Shown: positions 61,001 through 64,000 of the stretch, in pieces | Layout of the letters: each line of letters starts with the position of its first letter | How positions within the stretch are numbered: position 1 is the first letter of the stretch | NCBI RefSeq assembly: GCF_964275005.1 | Contig: NC_092685.1 | Span: 15,102,579-15,166,578, forward strand | Source: Diadema setosum | Lineage: Eukaryota > Echinodermata > Echinoidea > Diadematoida > Diadematidae | Direction of reading: 5' to 3' | Length of the DNA stretch: 64,000 bases | Program-made: the position numbers and the translations under genes | The notes under the pieces: generated by a model | Seen by the model: only the letters and a program-made list of their open reading frames with translations | Databases searched by the model: none | Told to the model about the DNA's origin: nothing

Positions 61001-63997
61001 AGAGAGAAGTGAAGATTTATGAAACAAAAAAGAAGAACGAAGTCTGCAAAACAAAGTAGACTATGGAATGTGGAATCAATCAGTCTGCTTTGTCATGGTT
61101 CAGTTTCTATGACGCTACATATACACAGAGAAATTGAATTTTCAGGTGGTACCCATCCTTTAGAGAAAAATAAAACTTTGACTGATCAGTTATCAATATT
61201 ATATCTTTGTAAATTCTTTCTCTATCCATTTACATTTCATTTACGTTACATTCGTATGTGTTGTTATAGGTACACGAGCACGTATGGATTCTGTTGCCTG
61301 TTACCGGACGACGCGAAGTGTTTCGCCAATACTGACCAATTTTCATCGTGTCAGGATCTTCTGGAGGACATCTCTTTGCGTTCCTTCATGTGGCTCCTTG
61401 GTCTCAGTGCTTTGATAGGAAATGCTCTATCCATCGTCTCGCGCATTAAAGAAAGTCGTCGACCTGATCAGAACTCAATTCAGGTGATGTTCATTACGAA
61501 CTTGGCCCTCTCCGACTTATTCATGGGAATGTACATGATTACTATCGCGGCGGCCGATTCGTTCTATCGAGGCAGATACGCGCAACATGCCGAGGAGTGG
61601 ACCAATAGCATCATCTGTAAAGCGGCAGGGTTGCTGTCGGTACTCTCTAGCGAGGCGTCCGTACTTCTTGTCATGTTAATTAGTGTCGATCGATTCCTGT
61701 CGGTCGTCTTTCCCTTCGAGACGAGGCTGCACCTCAAAGCGACGTCCGCCCGCATCCTCACCATCTCCGCCTGGTCTTTTTCGCTCCTTCTGAGTCTCAT
61801 TCCAGCCTTACCAGTCCCGTACTTCGACGGGTTCTACGGCAAATCTAGCGTTTGTCTTGCCCTGCCGCTGACAAGCAACCGTGCGGCAGGATGGGAATAC
61901 TCGATTGCGGTCTTCATAGGCACCAACTTTATCTGCTTCATGTTGACATTCTTCTGTTATTTCGCTATCTACGTTAGCGTCCGGAGGTCGCACAGGAGGG
62001 TTAAAGATATGGGGTACAGTGCTCAAATTTCCAAATTTTCTTTTTGATTATAAACCATGAAAATTAACTTCCTATATCCATCCACTTTAGAATTGTTTGT
62101 TTGACAGAACAATGTAAAACATGTTTTCTACCTTTAAAAAAGACAAACAGGCACAAAAAGCCACGCATTCAAAATGGATGATGAATTTAGAAAAAAGAAG
62201 ATAATTCATCAACATGTCGTACATGAAACAGGAGTTGCTGGTAGCCGCAAACTGTATTTAAAGTAACTTACGCTGATTGAACCACATAAGAATAGAATAA
62301 AACAACACATTTCAACTTTTAACAGAAATCTTGAATGCTGTCAAGAATCAAAAACTTCCATCCGTTAACATCAACATAAATGTGAAACTCAAGATTAATA
62401 AGTAACCGTCACTCATAACACCTGTTTCTTTTTCTTCTTCTTTTTTTTTCTATTCTCAGCGCCGTAAACACTCAGATGATGAAGGAACAGATAGTGATGA
62501 CGACAAAGATGGCTCTCGTGGTCGGTACGGACTTCGCCTGTTGGATGCCTATCATCATCATGGGTATCCTAGCCAGCTCCAAAGTGGTTGAGATCCCTGC
62601 TGATATCTACGCCTGGACAGCCGTGTTCATCCTGCCCCTGAACTCGGCTCTGAACCCCTACTTGTACACACTGTCCGCTGTTCTTCAGAGACGCCGAAAG
62701 AGCAAGATCGGTAATTCATCTGATGAAAACGATAATAGAAGTTTCTTGACTGTGAGAGCTTTTTTCGCCCCATTTTTGTGCCTCTTTACTATGCTTTACG
62801 TTATAATAAAGACACGTGTGCATTACCTACACACTAAGAAATACGGGTTCAAACTTGAACCCAAAATTGTCCCTATACAACCACCCTAATGGGTGCAACT
62901 TTGCACCGCAATAAGCAATTTGCACCCTTAGAGGTGCAATATGCTGAATTTTGAACCTGCAGGGGTGCGCATTTGCGCCCTCAGTTTTGTGCTAATCAAG
63001 GGTGCAAACATGCACCATAAACATAAATACATTGTCAATTAAACATTTTGGACCACGAGTACCAAGGTTTTACTCGTAAGATCAAACTTACACTCTAATG
63101 GATATGTCCTAAGTATACTATACTTATATATATACTTAACTATACTATATTATATTATACTACACTATACTATACTATACTATACTATACTATTATATAC
63201 GTTACTAATATGATTACTGTCATTCATATCGTATTCTAATATTCAGGACATGAATAACAATATAGTGCTCTTTTGATTATCATGTCCGTTTAACAGAGTC
63301 ACTTACAATGAATATGACACAATTCACGGTCGTTGGTAGAAGAAGGGTCTTCAACCAAGTGGAGGAACGGTTGCGGAGCAACTGCATCATTTCATCTACA
63401 ATGCTTTCGGACGACCCGAGTATTGAGCCAATCATAGCTTACGCTGACCGTTGCGGCGGTCATCTCAGTCCAGGGGAAGAACGTCTGCTCACGCGCGATC
63501 TCCGCAAGGCCCAAAGCTACCTGAAGGCTGTCAAAGTTTGTGACTCGTCAGTCACTGCCGGTAATATTGCAATCAAGAAGGTAAGTAATTAAAACATCAA
63601 CAGCTAATTGGCATAAGTTTTACCAAGTGTGTTATTGTTTATTCTTATGCAAACAAATTTAAAGTGAAACTGAAGCTGTCATCCATCCGACTGACATAAA
63701 AGTATTTATGCGTTTTCTCCTCGCAACGCATCTTTTACATGCTCTTCATACGACGCCTCACGACCATCATGTTGCTGATGTTTGTATTCATTGTCGCTCA
63801 CTAACGATGTCTATACCGTCTTTTATTTCTCCCTGTCTCTATAATAGAATGCAGAGGGCGCTATTTGTCAGGCATTCTTCGTGGTATCGAACCCCAGTGA
63901 CAATATGCTGTTGTTTGGTATTGGGTCAACCGGCGTATTGAATGCACTGACTACCCTTTTGAATAGGGTCGGCACTTCTGACAAGTCTGGTCTTTGA
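16613..63997 (+). CDS. Gene 2: giant chimeric multi-domain LRR-GPCR (SRCR/CUB/F5-8C/CLECT/EGF/LDLa/LRR/7TM)
   Basis: About 43 coding exons over 47.4 kb encode roughly 2,700 residues. Exon ranges and domains are given in the entries below. The order is signal peptide, 3 SRCR, CUB-like, 3 F5/8C, CLECT, EGF, CLECT-like, 3 CUB-like, CLECT, 7 LDLa, LRRNT, about 5 LRRs, hinge, 7TM, tail. Established: LDLa-LRR-7TM is the plan of snail GRL101 and of relaxin receptors, while SRCR, CUB, F5/8C and CLECT modules bind glycans, proteins or phospholipids in scavenger and immune receptors. Inference: a plasma-membrane GPCR whose very large ectodomain senses a complex ligand, possibly microbial or tissue damage. 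Phase-1 introns separate the ectodomain modules and phase-2 introns the LRRs, as in exon shuffling. Two junctions do not keep frame with canonical splice sites (see the F5/8C entries), so the model is not final, and it could represent two transcripts rather than one. Confidence 0.75.
17225..17591. mobile_element. Second TTAA-bounded repeat (possible MITE)
   Basis: This 367 bp stretch starts TTAAAGGTCCTGTTTACC and ends ATTATCCCTTTAA, so TTAA lies at both ends with weakly matching inverted termini. It sits in intron 1 of gene 2. The class is guessed from the ends. Confidence 0.4.
19192..19470. repeat. Locally duplicated segment in intron 1 of gene 2
   Basis: Two copies share GGTGAAGATGT, CAATTGTC, CCTCCCCGT and ATTGCAGCTGCTG in the same order (about 19203 and 19353). 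A more decayed third copy starts near 19668. The flanking phrase AACTCATTC.GGCCCACAGT also occurs twice (near 19095 and 19330). Confidence 0.6.
20310..20681 (+). CDS. Gene 2 exon: SRCR domain 1
   Basis: This 372 bp, phase 1-1 exon encodes a full SRCR domain: [68 protein letters not shown]. Six cysteines are visible, the group A number, yet the domain sits in one exon as group B domains usually do. The acceptor is TTTCAG. The donor appears to be the non-canonical GC of CCAG|GCAAGC at 20682. Confidence 0.93.
21383..21456. repeat. Tandem GGGGTCAAAACCC repeat
   Basis: About five units of 13-14 bp (CCGGGGTCAAAAC, partly self-complementary CCCGGG) lie in the intron between SRCR 1 and 2. Confidence 0.85.
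21802..22155 (+). CDS. Gene 2 exon: SRCR domain 2
   Basis: This 354 bp, phase 1-1 exon encodes [55 protein letters not shown] and NAGVSCLPG, the canonical SRCR landmarks. An extra Cys (GYCESD) in the middle makes seven. The acceptor is CTATAG and the donor GTTGGC. Confidence 0.94.
22891..23214 (+). CDS. Gene 2 exon: SRCR domain 3 (divergent)
   Basis: This 324 bp, phase 1-1 exon keeps [36 protein letters not shown] and IECALG, but CDDGW is replaced by CLYNQ and the middle is shorter than usual. It is still recognisable as an SRCR domain and is probably structurally degenerate. The donor GTACGT is strong. Confidence 0.88.
23861..23969. repeat. TCAATA/TCAATG hexamer repeat
   Basis: About 18 hexamer units alternate between TCAATA and TCAATG, just upstream of the CUB-like exon at 24058. 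Confidence 0.9.
24058..24447 (+). CDS. Gene 2 exon: CUB-like domain
   Basis: This 390 bp exon is open throughout with phase 1-1 ends (AACAG acceptor, GTATAG donor). It encodes about 130 residues with beta-rich segments ([49 protein letters not shown]). The ending resembles the last strands of CUB domains (GFxxxY), but it lacks the usual CUB cysteines, so the assignment is tentative. Confidence 0.65.
24876..24970. repeat. Tandem ACTCCGAACGTACA repeat
   Basis: The units ACTCCGAACGTACA and the shorter ACTCCGAACA repeat about eight times in the intron before F5/8C domain 1. Confidence 0.85.
26144..27406. mobile_element. GC-rich nested foldback element bounded by TAA
   Basis: This 1,263 bp element begins GACCCCGTTTACAGTGCGGGG and ends in its reverse complement, with TAA on both sides (26141-26143, 27407-27409). 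The outer arms, about 430 bp each, are nearly identical. The centre (about 26573-26976) is a second palindrome that again starts with GACCCCGTTTACAGTG. Repeats of GCCGCGGCCGAG make it strongly GC-rich in an AT-rich intron. A 3 bp TAA duplication fits PIF/Harbinger-type elements (inference). The open frames on both strands are by-products of the palindrome. Confidence 0.75.
27463..29267 (+). CDS. Gene 2 exons: F5/8 type C (discoidin) domain 1
   Basis: Three exons make one domain. 27463-27623: [36 protein letters not shown]. 28560-28713: [30 protein letters not shown]. 29081-29267: [34 protein letters not shown]. These are the classic discoidin landmarks (C..LGM, ITASS, W, LQVDL-like, IxxQG, GN.D, IRxxP, LRxExxGC). 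The first junction is odd: a GT donor after 27623 (phase 0) and the acceptor at 28559 (phase 2) leave two bases missing. A weak GC donor at 27626 would give [13 protein letters not shown] in frame. The second junction is canonical (GTAATC / ACAG). Introns 2 and 3 match positions used in the next F5/8C domain. Confidence 0.85.
29667..30436. repeat. 770 bp purine-only (GGA/GAA)n tract
   Basis: The plus strand has only G and A over 770 bases except one C (30156) and one T (30407). Variants such as GGAGGAGGAAAAGGAAGAG recur in a higher-order pattern. It lies in the intron between F5/8C domains 1 and 2. Long Glu/Gly/Arg or Pro/Ser/Leu frames here are artefacts. Mirror-symmetric purine tracts can form triplex DNA, and the transcript could form G-quadruplexes (established for such sequences). 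Confidence 0.95.
30551..32233 (+). CDS. Gene 2 exons: F5/8 type C domain 2
   Basis: Exons are 30551-30654 ([18 protein letters not shown] ... ESTFED), 31363-31485 ([29 protein letters not shown]) and 32086-32233 ([29 protein letters not shown]). The phases (1,0,0,1) are canonical. The fold landmarks VTGVIAR, LxGFDLxxQ and VRIKIRP mark a discoidin domain with a shortened N-terminal part that lacks the usual LGM/ITASS stretch. The first intron before it holds a 770 bp purine tract. Confidence 0.78.
32363..32735 (+). mobile_element. tRNA-derived SINE
   Basis: A tRNA-like head holds a pol III A box (TGGCTCAGTTGGTAGCGCG) and B box (GGGTTCGAACCC). It is followed by about 270 bp of unrelated body and an AAC-repeat tail (32701-32735). 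This is the standard SINE layout. The head lies directly after a G run. It sits in the intron after F5/8C domain 2, in the sense direction. Confidence 0.85.
33056..33092. repeat. C-run / T-run homopolymers
   Basis: About 15 C are followed, after CA, by about 19 T. Another 15-base C run lies at 31016-31030. Such runs are prone to assembly error. Confidence 0.9.
33510..35305 (+). CDS. Gene 2 exons: F5/8 type C domain 3
   Basis: Exons are 33510-33666 ([20 protein letters not shown]), 34390-34595 ([39 protein letters not shown]) and 35173-35305 ([31 protein letters not shown]). The last two exons read well as discoidin strands. The first exon is open only in the frame starting at 33510 (phase 0), whereas the preceding exon ends in phase 1. 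Either its true start differs or a small exon was missed between 32233 and 33510. The internal junctions are in phase. Confidence 0.7.
35752..36792 (+). CDS. Gene 2 exons: C-type lectin domain 1
   Basis: Two exons, 35752-35962 and 36623-36792, join in phase 2. The landmarks are [56 protein letters not shown] and SSSRILCQ, that is, the W-W-DG core and the final Cys pair of CLECT. The calcium-site motifs (EPN/QPD and WND) are not present, so calcium-dependent sugar binding is unlikely for this copy (inference). Confidence 0.88.
37681..39063 (+). mobile_element. 5'-truncated CR1/L2-like LINE
   Basis: Reverse-transcriptase sequence runs from about 37690: [39 protein letters not shown] and the catalytic YADDTQIY (near 38000). 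It is followed, after one frame change near 38380, by the typical C-terminal region ([37 protein letters not shown]). The endonuclease half is missing. The 3' UTR ends AAGCGCTATATAAATACTG and an ATT repeat, as in L2/CR1-type LINEs. The element is a dead insertion in the intron before the EGF exon, in the sense direction of gene 2. Confidence 0.9.
39079..39201 (+). CDS. Gene 2 exon: calcium-binding-type EGF domain
   Basis: This 123 bp, phase 1-1 exon encodes [17 protein letters not shown] followed by [17 protein letters not shown] and QCEG. It has six cysteines, the DVNEC calcium-binding start and the CxNxxxxFxCxC pattern for Asn beta-hydroxylation. The acceptor lies 15 bases after the ATT tail of the LINE. 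The donor is GTAAGT. Confidence 0.93.
39957..42495 (+). CDS. Gene 2 exons: divergent C-type lectin-like domain 2
   Basis: Exons 39957-40126 ([31 protein letters not shown]) and 42369-42495 ([32 protein letters not shown]) join in phase 0. The SWYSAYETC and WWLDGP motifs place it in the CLECT fold. About 25-30 residues that usually lie between the two parts are absent. Either the domain is shortened, or a middle exon exists in the 2.2 kb intron that I could not find. That intron carries a foldback element inserted about 40 bases after the donor. Confidence 0.75.
40168..41317. mobile_element. Foldback element with 9 bp target-site duplication
   Basis: This 1,150 bp palindromic element begins GGCTTGTGCCGAAAGGGT and ends in its reverse complement (CCCTTTCGGCACAAGCC). 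The arms stay alike over several hundred bases. The inner arms consist of degenerate repeats of TTTGGTCTAAT and its complement, around a G/T-rich centre. GGGGTAAAC lies directly on both sides (40159-40167 and 41318-41326), a 9 bp duplication. Long repetitive arms with a 9 bp duplication fit Foldback-type or Mutator-like non-autonomous DNA elements. There is no transposase frame. Confidence 0.85.
42748..43717 (+). CDS. Gene 2 exons: CUB-like domain A
   Basis: Exons 42748-42888 ([39 protein letters not shown]) and 43469-43717 ([45 protein letters not shown]) join in phase 1. C-x-D-Y-V, I-C-G and the closing VRFSLVY correspond to the second half of CUB domains. For the first exon the donor GTCTGA after 42888 is weak, but the stronger GT eleven bases later would put the next exon out of frame. 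Confidence 0.72.
44369..46357 (+). CDS. Gene 2 exons: CUB-like domain B
   Basis: Exons 44369-44541 ([37 protein letters not shown]) and 46165-46357 ([46 protein letters not shown]) join in phase 0. The SCEATVTVP strand, SSRLTMLV and GFRARI are CUB landmarks. The intron between them contains a possible LINE 3' end and a perfect-looking hairpin element. Confidence 0.8.
44890..45588 (+). mobile_element. Possible LINE 3' end with GAATT tail
   Basis: This AT-rich stretch, with no coding sign, ends AAATAAAGTTGAATTGAATTGAATT. Such pentamer tails are common at LINE 3' ends. The left boundary is unclear and no reverse-transcriptase sequence is left, so this is a guess from the tail alone. Confidence 0.35.
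46019..46098. repeat. 80 bp near-perfect hairpin (small palindromic element)
   Basis: CCCGAATTCACGAAGGTGG with GTACAATCTT on the left is repeated as an exact reverse complement on the right, around a 14-base loop. The arms are about 31 bases and differ only by one G near the outer end. It is probably a deleted MITE. It lies in the intron 5' of exon 46165. Confidence 0.85.
46700..47110 (+). CDS. Gene 2 exon: CUB-like domain C
   Basis: This single 411 bp, phase 1-1 exon encodes [44 protein letters not shown] and AEYVFVDV, a clear CUB pattern (SPxxxSxxYPxxY, WxIxAPxxxxIxxxFxxF, LxVYE, final xxYxF). The interior is Cys-rich and longer than usual. The donor is GTAACA. Confidence 0.83.
47714..49492 (+). 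CDS. Gene 2 exons: C-type lectin domain 3 with QPD motif
   Basis: Exons are 47714-47950 ([44 protein letters not shown]), 48609-48693 ([24 protein letters not shown]) and 49341-49492 ([25 protein letters not shown]). The phases are 1,1,2,1. This is the most canonical lectin domain of the protein, with the long-form CLECT cysteines, FRWTDG, a QPD tripeptide where galactose-type lectins carry QPD, and WHDIPC in place of WNDxxC. Calcium-dependent binding of galactose-type sugars is plausible (inference). Confidence 0.93.
48860..49115. mobile_element. Decayed copy of the TTAA palindromic MITE
   Basis: Segments such as AGTAGTCTTCTTATCCAGCG, TTTTCCTCAAACTCTCA and GTTCTACTGTAGAACATTGC match the right half of the element at 10482-11031 in the same order, with many differences. 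It is an old partial copy in the intron between the second and third exons of lectin domain 3. Confidence 0.65.
50774..50938 (+). CDS. Gene 2 exon: LDLa repeat 1
   Basis: This 165 bp, phase 1-1 exon encodes a linker and then [34 protein letters not shown]: six cysteines and the complete acidic calcium cluster (D..DCSDETDE). It should fold and bind calcium like ligand-binding LDLR repeats. Confidence 0.95.
51723..51842 (+). CDS. Gene 2 exon: LDLa repeat 2
   Basis: This 120 bp, phase 1-1 exon carries [15 protein letters not shown] and [11 protein letters not shown], a canonical LDLa repeat with the SDE calcium motif. Confidence 0.95.
52236..52367 (+). CDS. Gene 2 exon: LDLa repeat 3
   Basis: This 132 bp, phase 1-1 exon carries [25 protein letters not shown] and SADEYDC. 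The six cysteines are kept, but the calcium loop has an insertion (PVSSADE in place of xDGSDE), so calcium binding may be weaker. Confidence 0.9.
52859..52981 (+). CDS. Gene 2 exon: LDLa repeat 4 (degenerate)
   Basis: This 123 bp, phase 1-1 exon encodes [34 protein letters not shown]. Only four cysteines remain. The core VRCDGLVDC and the acidic tail EDETNC identify it as an LDLa relic, still open and correctly spliced. Confidence 0.8.
53595..53732 (+). CDS. Gene 2 exon: LDLa repeat 5 (degenerate)
   Basis: This 138 bp, phase 1-1 exon encodes [20 protein letters not shown] followed by [14 protein letters not shown] and a last Cys. The start is LDLa-like, but the acidic calcium motif is lost and the loop is longer. 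Confidence 0.8.
54545..54664 (+). CDS. Gene 2 exon: LDLa repeat 6
   Basis: This 120 bp, phase 1-1 exon carries [26 protein letters not shown] and NGEDEKDC, a canonical repeat with GEDE in place of GSDE. Confidence 0.94.
54862..55284 (-). mobile_element. LINE 3' end, minus strand
   Basis: Reading the minus strand from about 55284, there is the typical reverse-transcriptase C-terminus: [33 protein letters not shown] and a stop. An AT-rich 3' UTR with a CA microsatellite follows, and then a CTCAA-type tail (plus strand GAGTTGAGTTTGAGTTGAG). It is heavily 5'-truncated. It lies in the intron between LDLa 6 and 7, opposite to the direction of gene 2. Confidence 0.7.
56197..56319 (+). CDS. Gene 2 exon: LDLa repeat 7
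   Basis: This 123 bp, phase 1-1 exon carries [27 protein letters not shown] and GDDELFC. The cysteines are complete and the calcium cluster nearly so. It is the last LDLa and joins the LRR N-cap, the same order as in RXFP1/2 and GRL101. Confidence 0.93.
56656..57471 (+). CDS. Gene 2 exons: LRR N-terminal cap and first LRRs
   Basis: 56656-56758 encodes a Cys-rich LRRNT ([27 protein letters not shown]) and ends in phase 2. 57340-57471 (132 bp) encodes about 44 residues with a weak first repeat and a clearer second ([19 protein letters not shown]). CPxxCxC is the usual N-cap motif. The second exon is not a multiple of the 72 bp LRR unit, so the repeats here have decayed. Confidence 0.82.
58618..58689 (+). 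CDS. Gene 2 exon: leucine-rich repeat
   Basis: This 72 bp, phase 2-2 exon encodes [20 protein letters not shown] and LRTL, a textbook 24-residue LRR (CCCAG acceptor, GTGAGT donor). Confidence 0.93.
59216..59287 (+). CDS. Gene 2 exon: leucine-rich repeat
   Basis: This 72 bp, phase 2-2 exon encodes [20 protein letters not shown] and IQTL. The LxLxxNxLxxL pattern is clear. Confidence 0.92.
60166..60246 (+). CDS. Gene 2 exon: last leucine-rich repeat
   Basis: This 81 bp, phase 2-2 exon encodes [20 protein letters not shown] and LHAITSL, a slightly long and divergent LRR. Its split last codon joins the G at 61270 to give [10 protein letters not shown], the same junction as in gene 1. Confidence 0.8.
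60700..61020. repeat. Purine-rich intron stretch before the 7TM exon
   Basis: About 320 bases are biased to A and G, with repeated phrases such as AGGGAAGCGA and GAGAGAG. It opens a spurious minus-strand frame. No domain or splice sites support a gene. Confidence 0.5.
61270..62013 (+). CDS. Gene 2 exon: Cys-rich hinge and TM1-TM5
   Basis: This 744 bp exon encodes the hinge [17 protein letters not shown] with a second Cys pair, TM1 ([15 protein letters not shown]), TM2 ([13 protein letters not shown]), the conserved first extracellular loop ([14 protein letters not shown]), TM3 with [10 protein letters not shown] at its end, TM4 ([20 protein letters not shown]) and TM5 ([20 protein letters not shown]). 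The motifs are those of class A LRR-GPCRs. The exon starts after TTATAG; the reading frame runs further upstream into intron, which should not be included. Confidence 0.94.
62460..62710 (+). CDS. Gene 2 exon: TM6-TM7
   Basis: This 251 bp exon encodes [17 protein letters not shown]6 [14 protein letters not shown], the loop [13 protein letters not shown]7 [20 protein letters not shown] and the start of the tail. CWMP and NPYLY are intact. It is almost identical to the gene 1 exon at the DNA level. Confidence 0.95.
63113..63200. repeat. CTATA microsatellite
   Basis: About 88 bases of ACTATACT-type pentamers lie in the intron after the TM6-TM7 exon of gene 2. The preceding 130 bases (62890-63020) hold several inverted GGTGCAA/TTGCACC pairs. 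Confidence 0.85.
63297..63580 (+). CDS. Gene 2 exon: cytoplasmic tail, conserved part
   Basis: This 284 bp exon encodes about 94 residues, with [20 protein letters not shown] and AQSYLKAV shared with gene 1 ([12 protein letters not shown]). No known domain is recognised. The N-terminal part ([20 protein letters not shown]) has no close match in gene 1. The intron 5' of it holds a CTATA microsatellite (63113-63200). Confidence 0.83.
63848..63997 (+). CDS. Gene 2 terminal exon
   Basis: This phase-0 exon follows an AATAG acceptor. It encodes [19 protein letters not shown], then [20 protein letters not shown], and ends at TGA 63995-63997. AFFVVSN aligns with ALFVISN in the last exon of gene 1. 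The 3' UTR and poly(A) signal lie beyond the window. Confidence 0.8.
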   Translation, partial: NAEGAICQAFFVVSNPSDNMLLFGIGSTGVLNALTTLLNRVGTSDKSGL

Positions 63998-64000
63998 AGA

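Noticed and set aside
61019-61269. Extending the gene 2 7TM reading frame upstream to an ATG near 61019
   Set aside because: The frame is open by chance. Homology to gene 1 and the LRR junction show that the exon starts at 61270.

Overview
The window looks like intron-rich DNA from an invertebrate deuterostome, most likely an echinoderm of sea-urchin type. The basis is circumstantial: short exons in AT-rich DNA, many microsatellites and MITE/foldback repeats, a tRNA-derived SINE, CR1/L2-like LINE scraps, and above all receptor genes mixing SRCR, CUB, F5/8C, C-type lectin, EGF, LDLa, LRR and 7TM modules. Amphioxus, a hemichordate or a mollusc cannot be excluded from the sequence alone.

Two plus-strand genes fill the window. 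Gene 1 (564-9191) is the 3' part of a leucine-rich-repeat rhodopsin-like GPCR of the GRL101/RXFP (LGR) type: two LRR exons, the TM1-TM5 exon, the TM6-TM7 exon, two cytoplasmic-tail exons, a stop and poly(A) signals. Its 5' end lies outside the window.

Gene 2 (about 16613-63997) appears to be complete, from a signal-peptide exon to a stop codon three bases before the window end. I traced 43 coding exons, about 8.1 kb of coding sequence or roughly 2,700 residues. Module order: signal peptide - 3 SRCR - CUB-like - 3 F5/8C (discoidin) - C-type lectin - calcium-binding-type EGF - divergent C-type lectin - 3 CUB-like - C-type lectin - 7 LDLa (some degenerate) - LRRNT - about 5 LRRs - Cys-rich hinge - 7TM - conserved cytoplasmic tail. 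Nearly all module boundaries are phase-1 introns and the LRR exons are all phase 2, so the chain is self-consistent. Two junctions (27623/28560 and 32233/33510) do not keep frame with ordinary GT-AG sites. The two genes are tandem paralogues: their TM1-TM5 exons have the same length (744 bp) and their tails share a motif with no family I recognise. The TM6-TM7 exon is almost identical at the DNA level, which suggests gene conversion.

The 7 kb between the genes and the long introns of gene 2 hold repeats rather than further genes. These include TTAA-bounded and other MITE-like elements, a 1.26 kb GC-rich nested foldback bounded by TAA, a 770 bp almost pure purine tract, a tRNA-derived SINE, a 5'-truncated LINE whose ATT tail ends 15 bp before the EGF exon, a 1.15 kb foldback element with a 9 bp target duplication just after a lectin exon, a 79 bp hairpin, a minus-strand LINE 3' end and many microsatellites. 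The most interesting item is gene 2 itself: a multi-lectin, scavenger-receptor-like ectodomain on a GPCR, which suggests (inference) a recognition or defence receptor that signals directly through G proteins.
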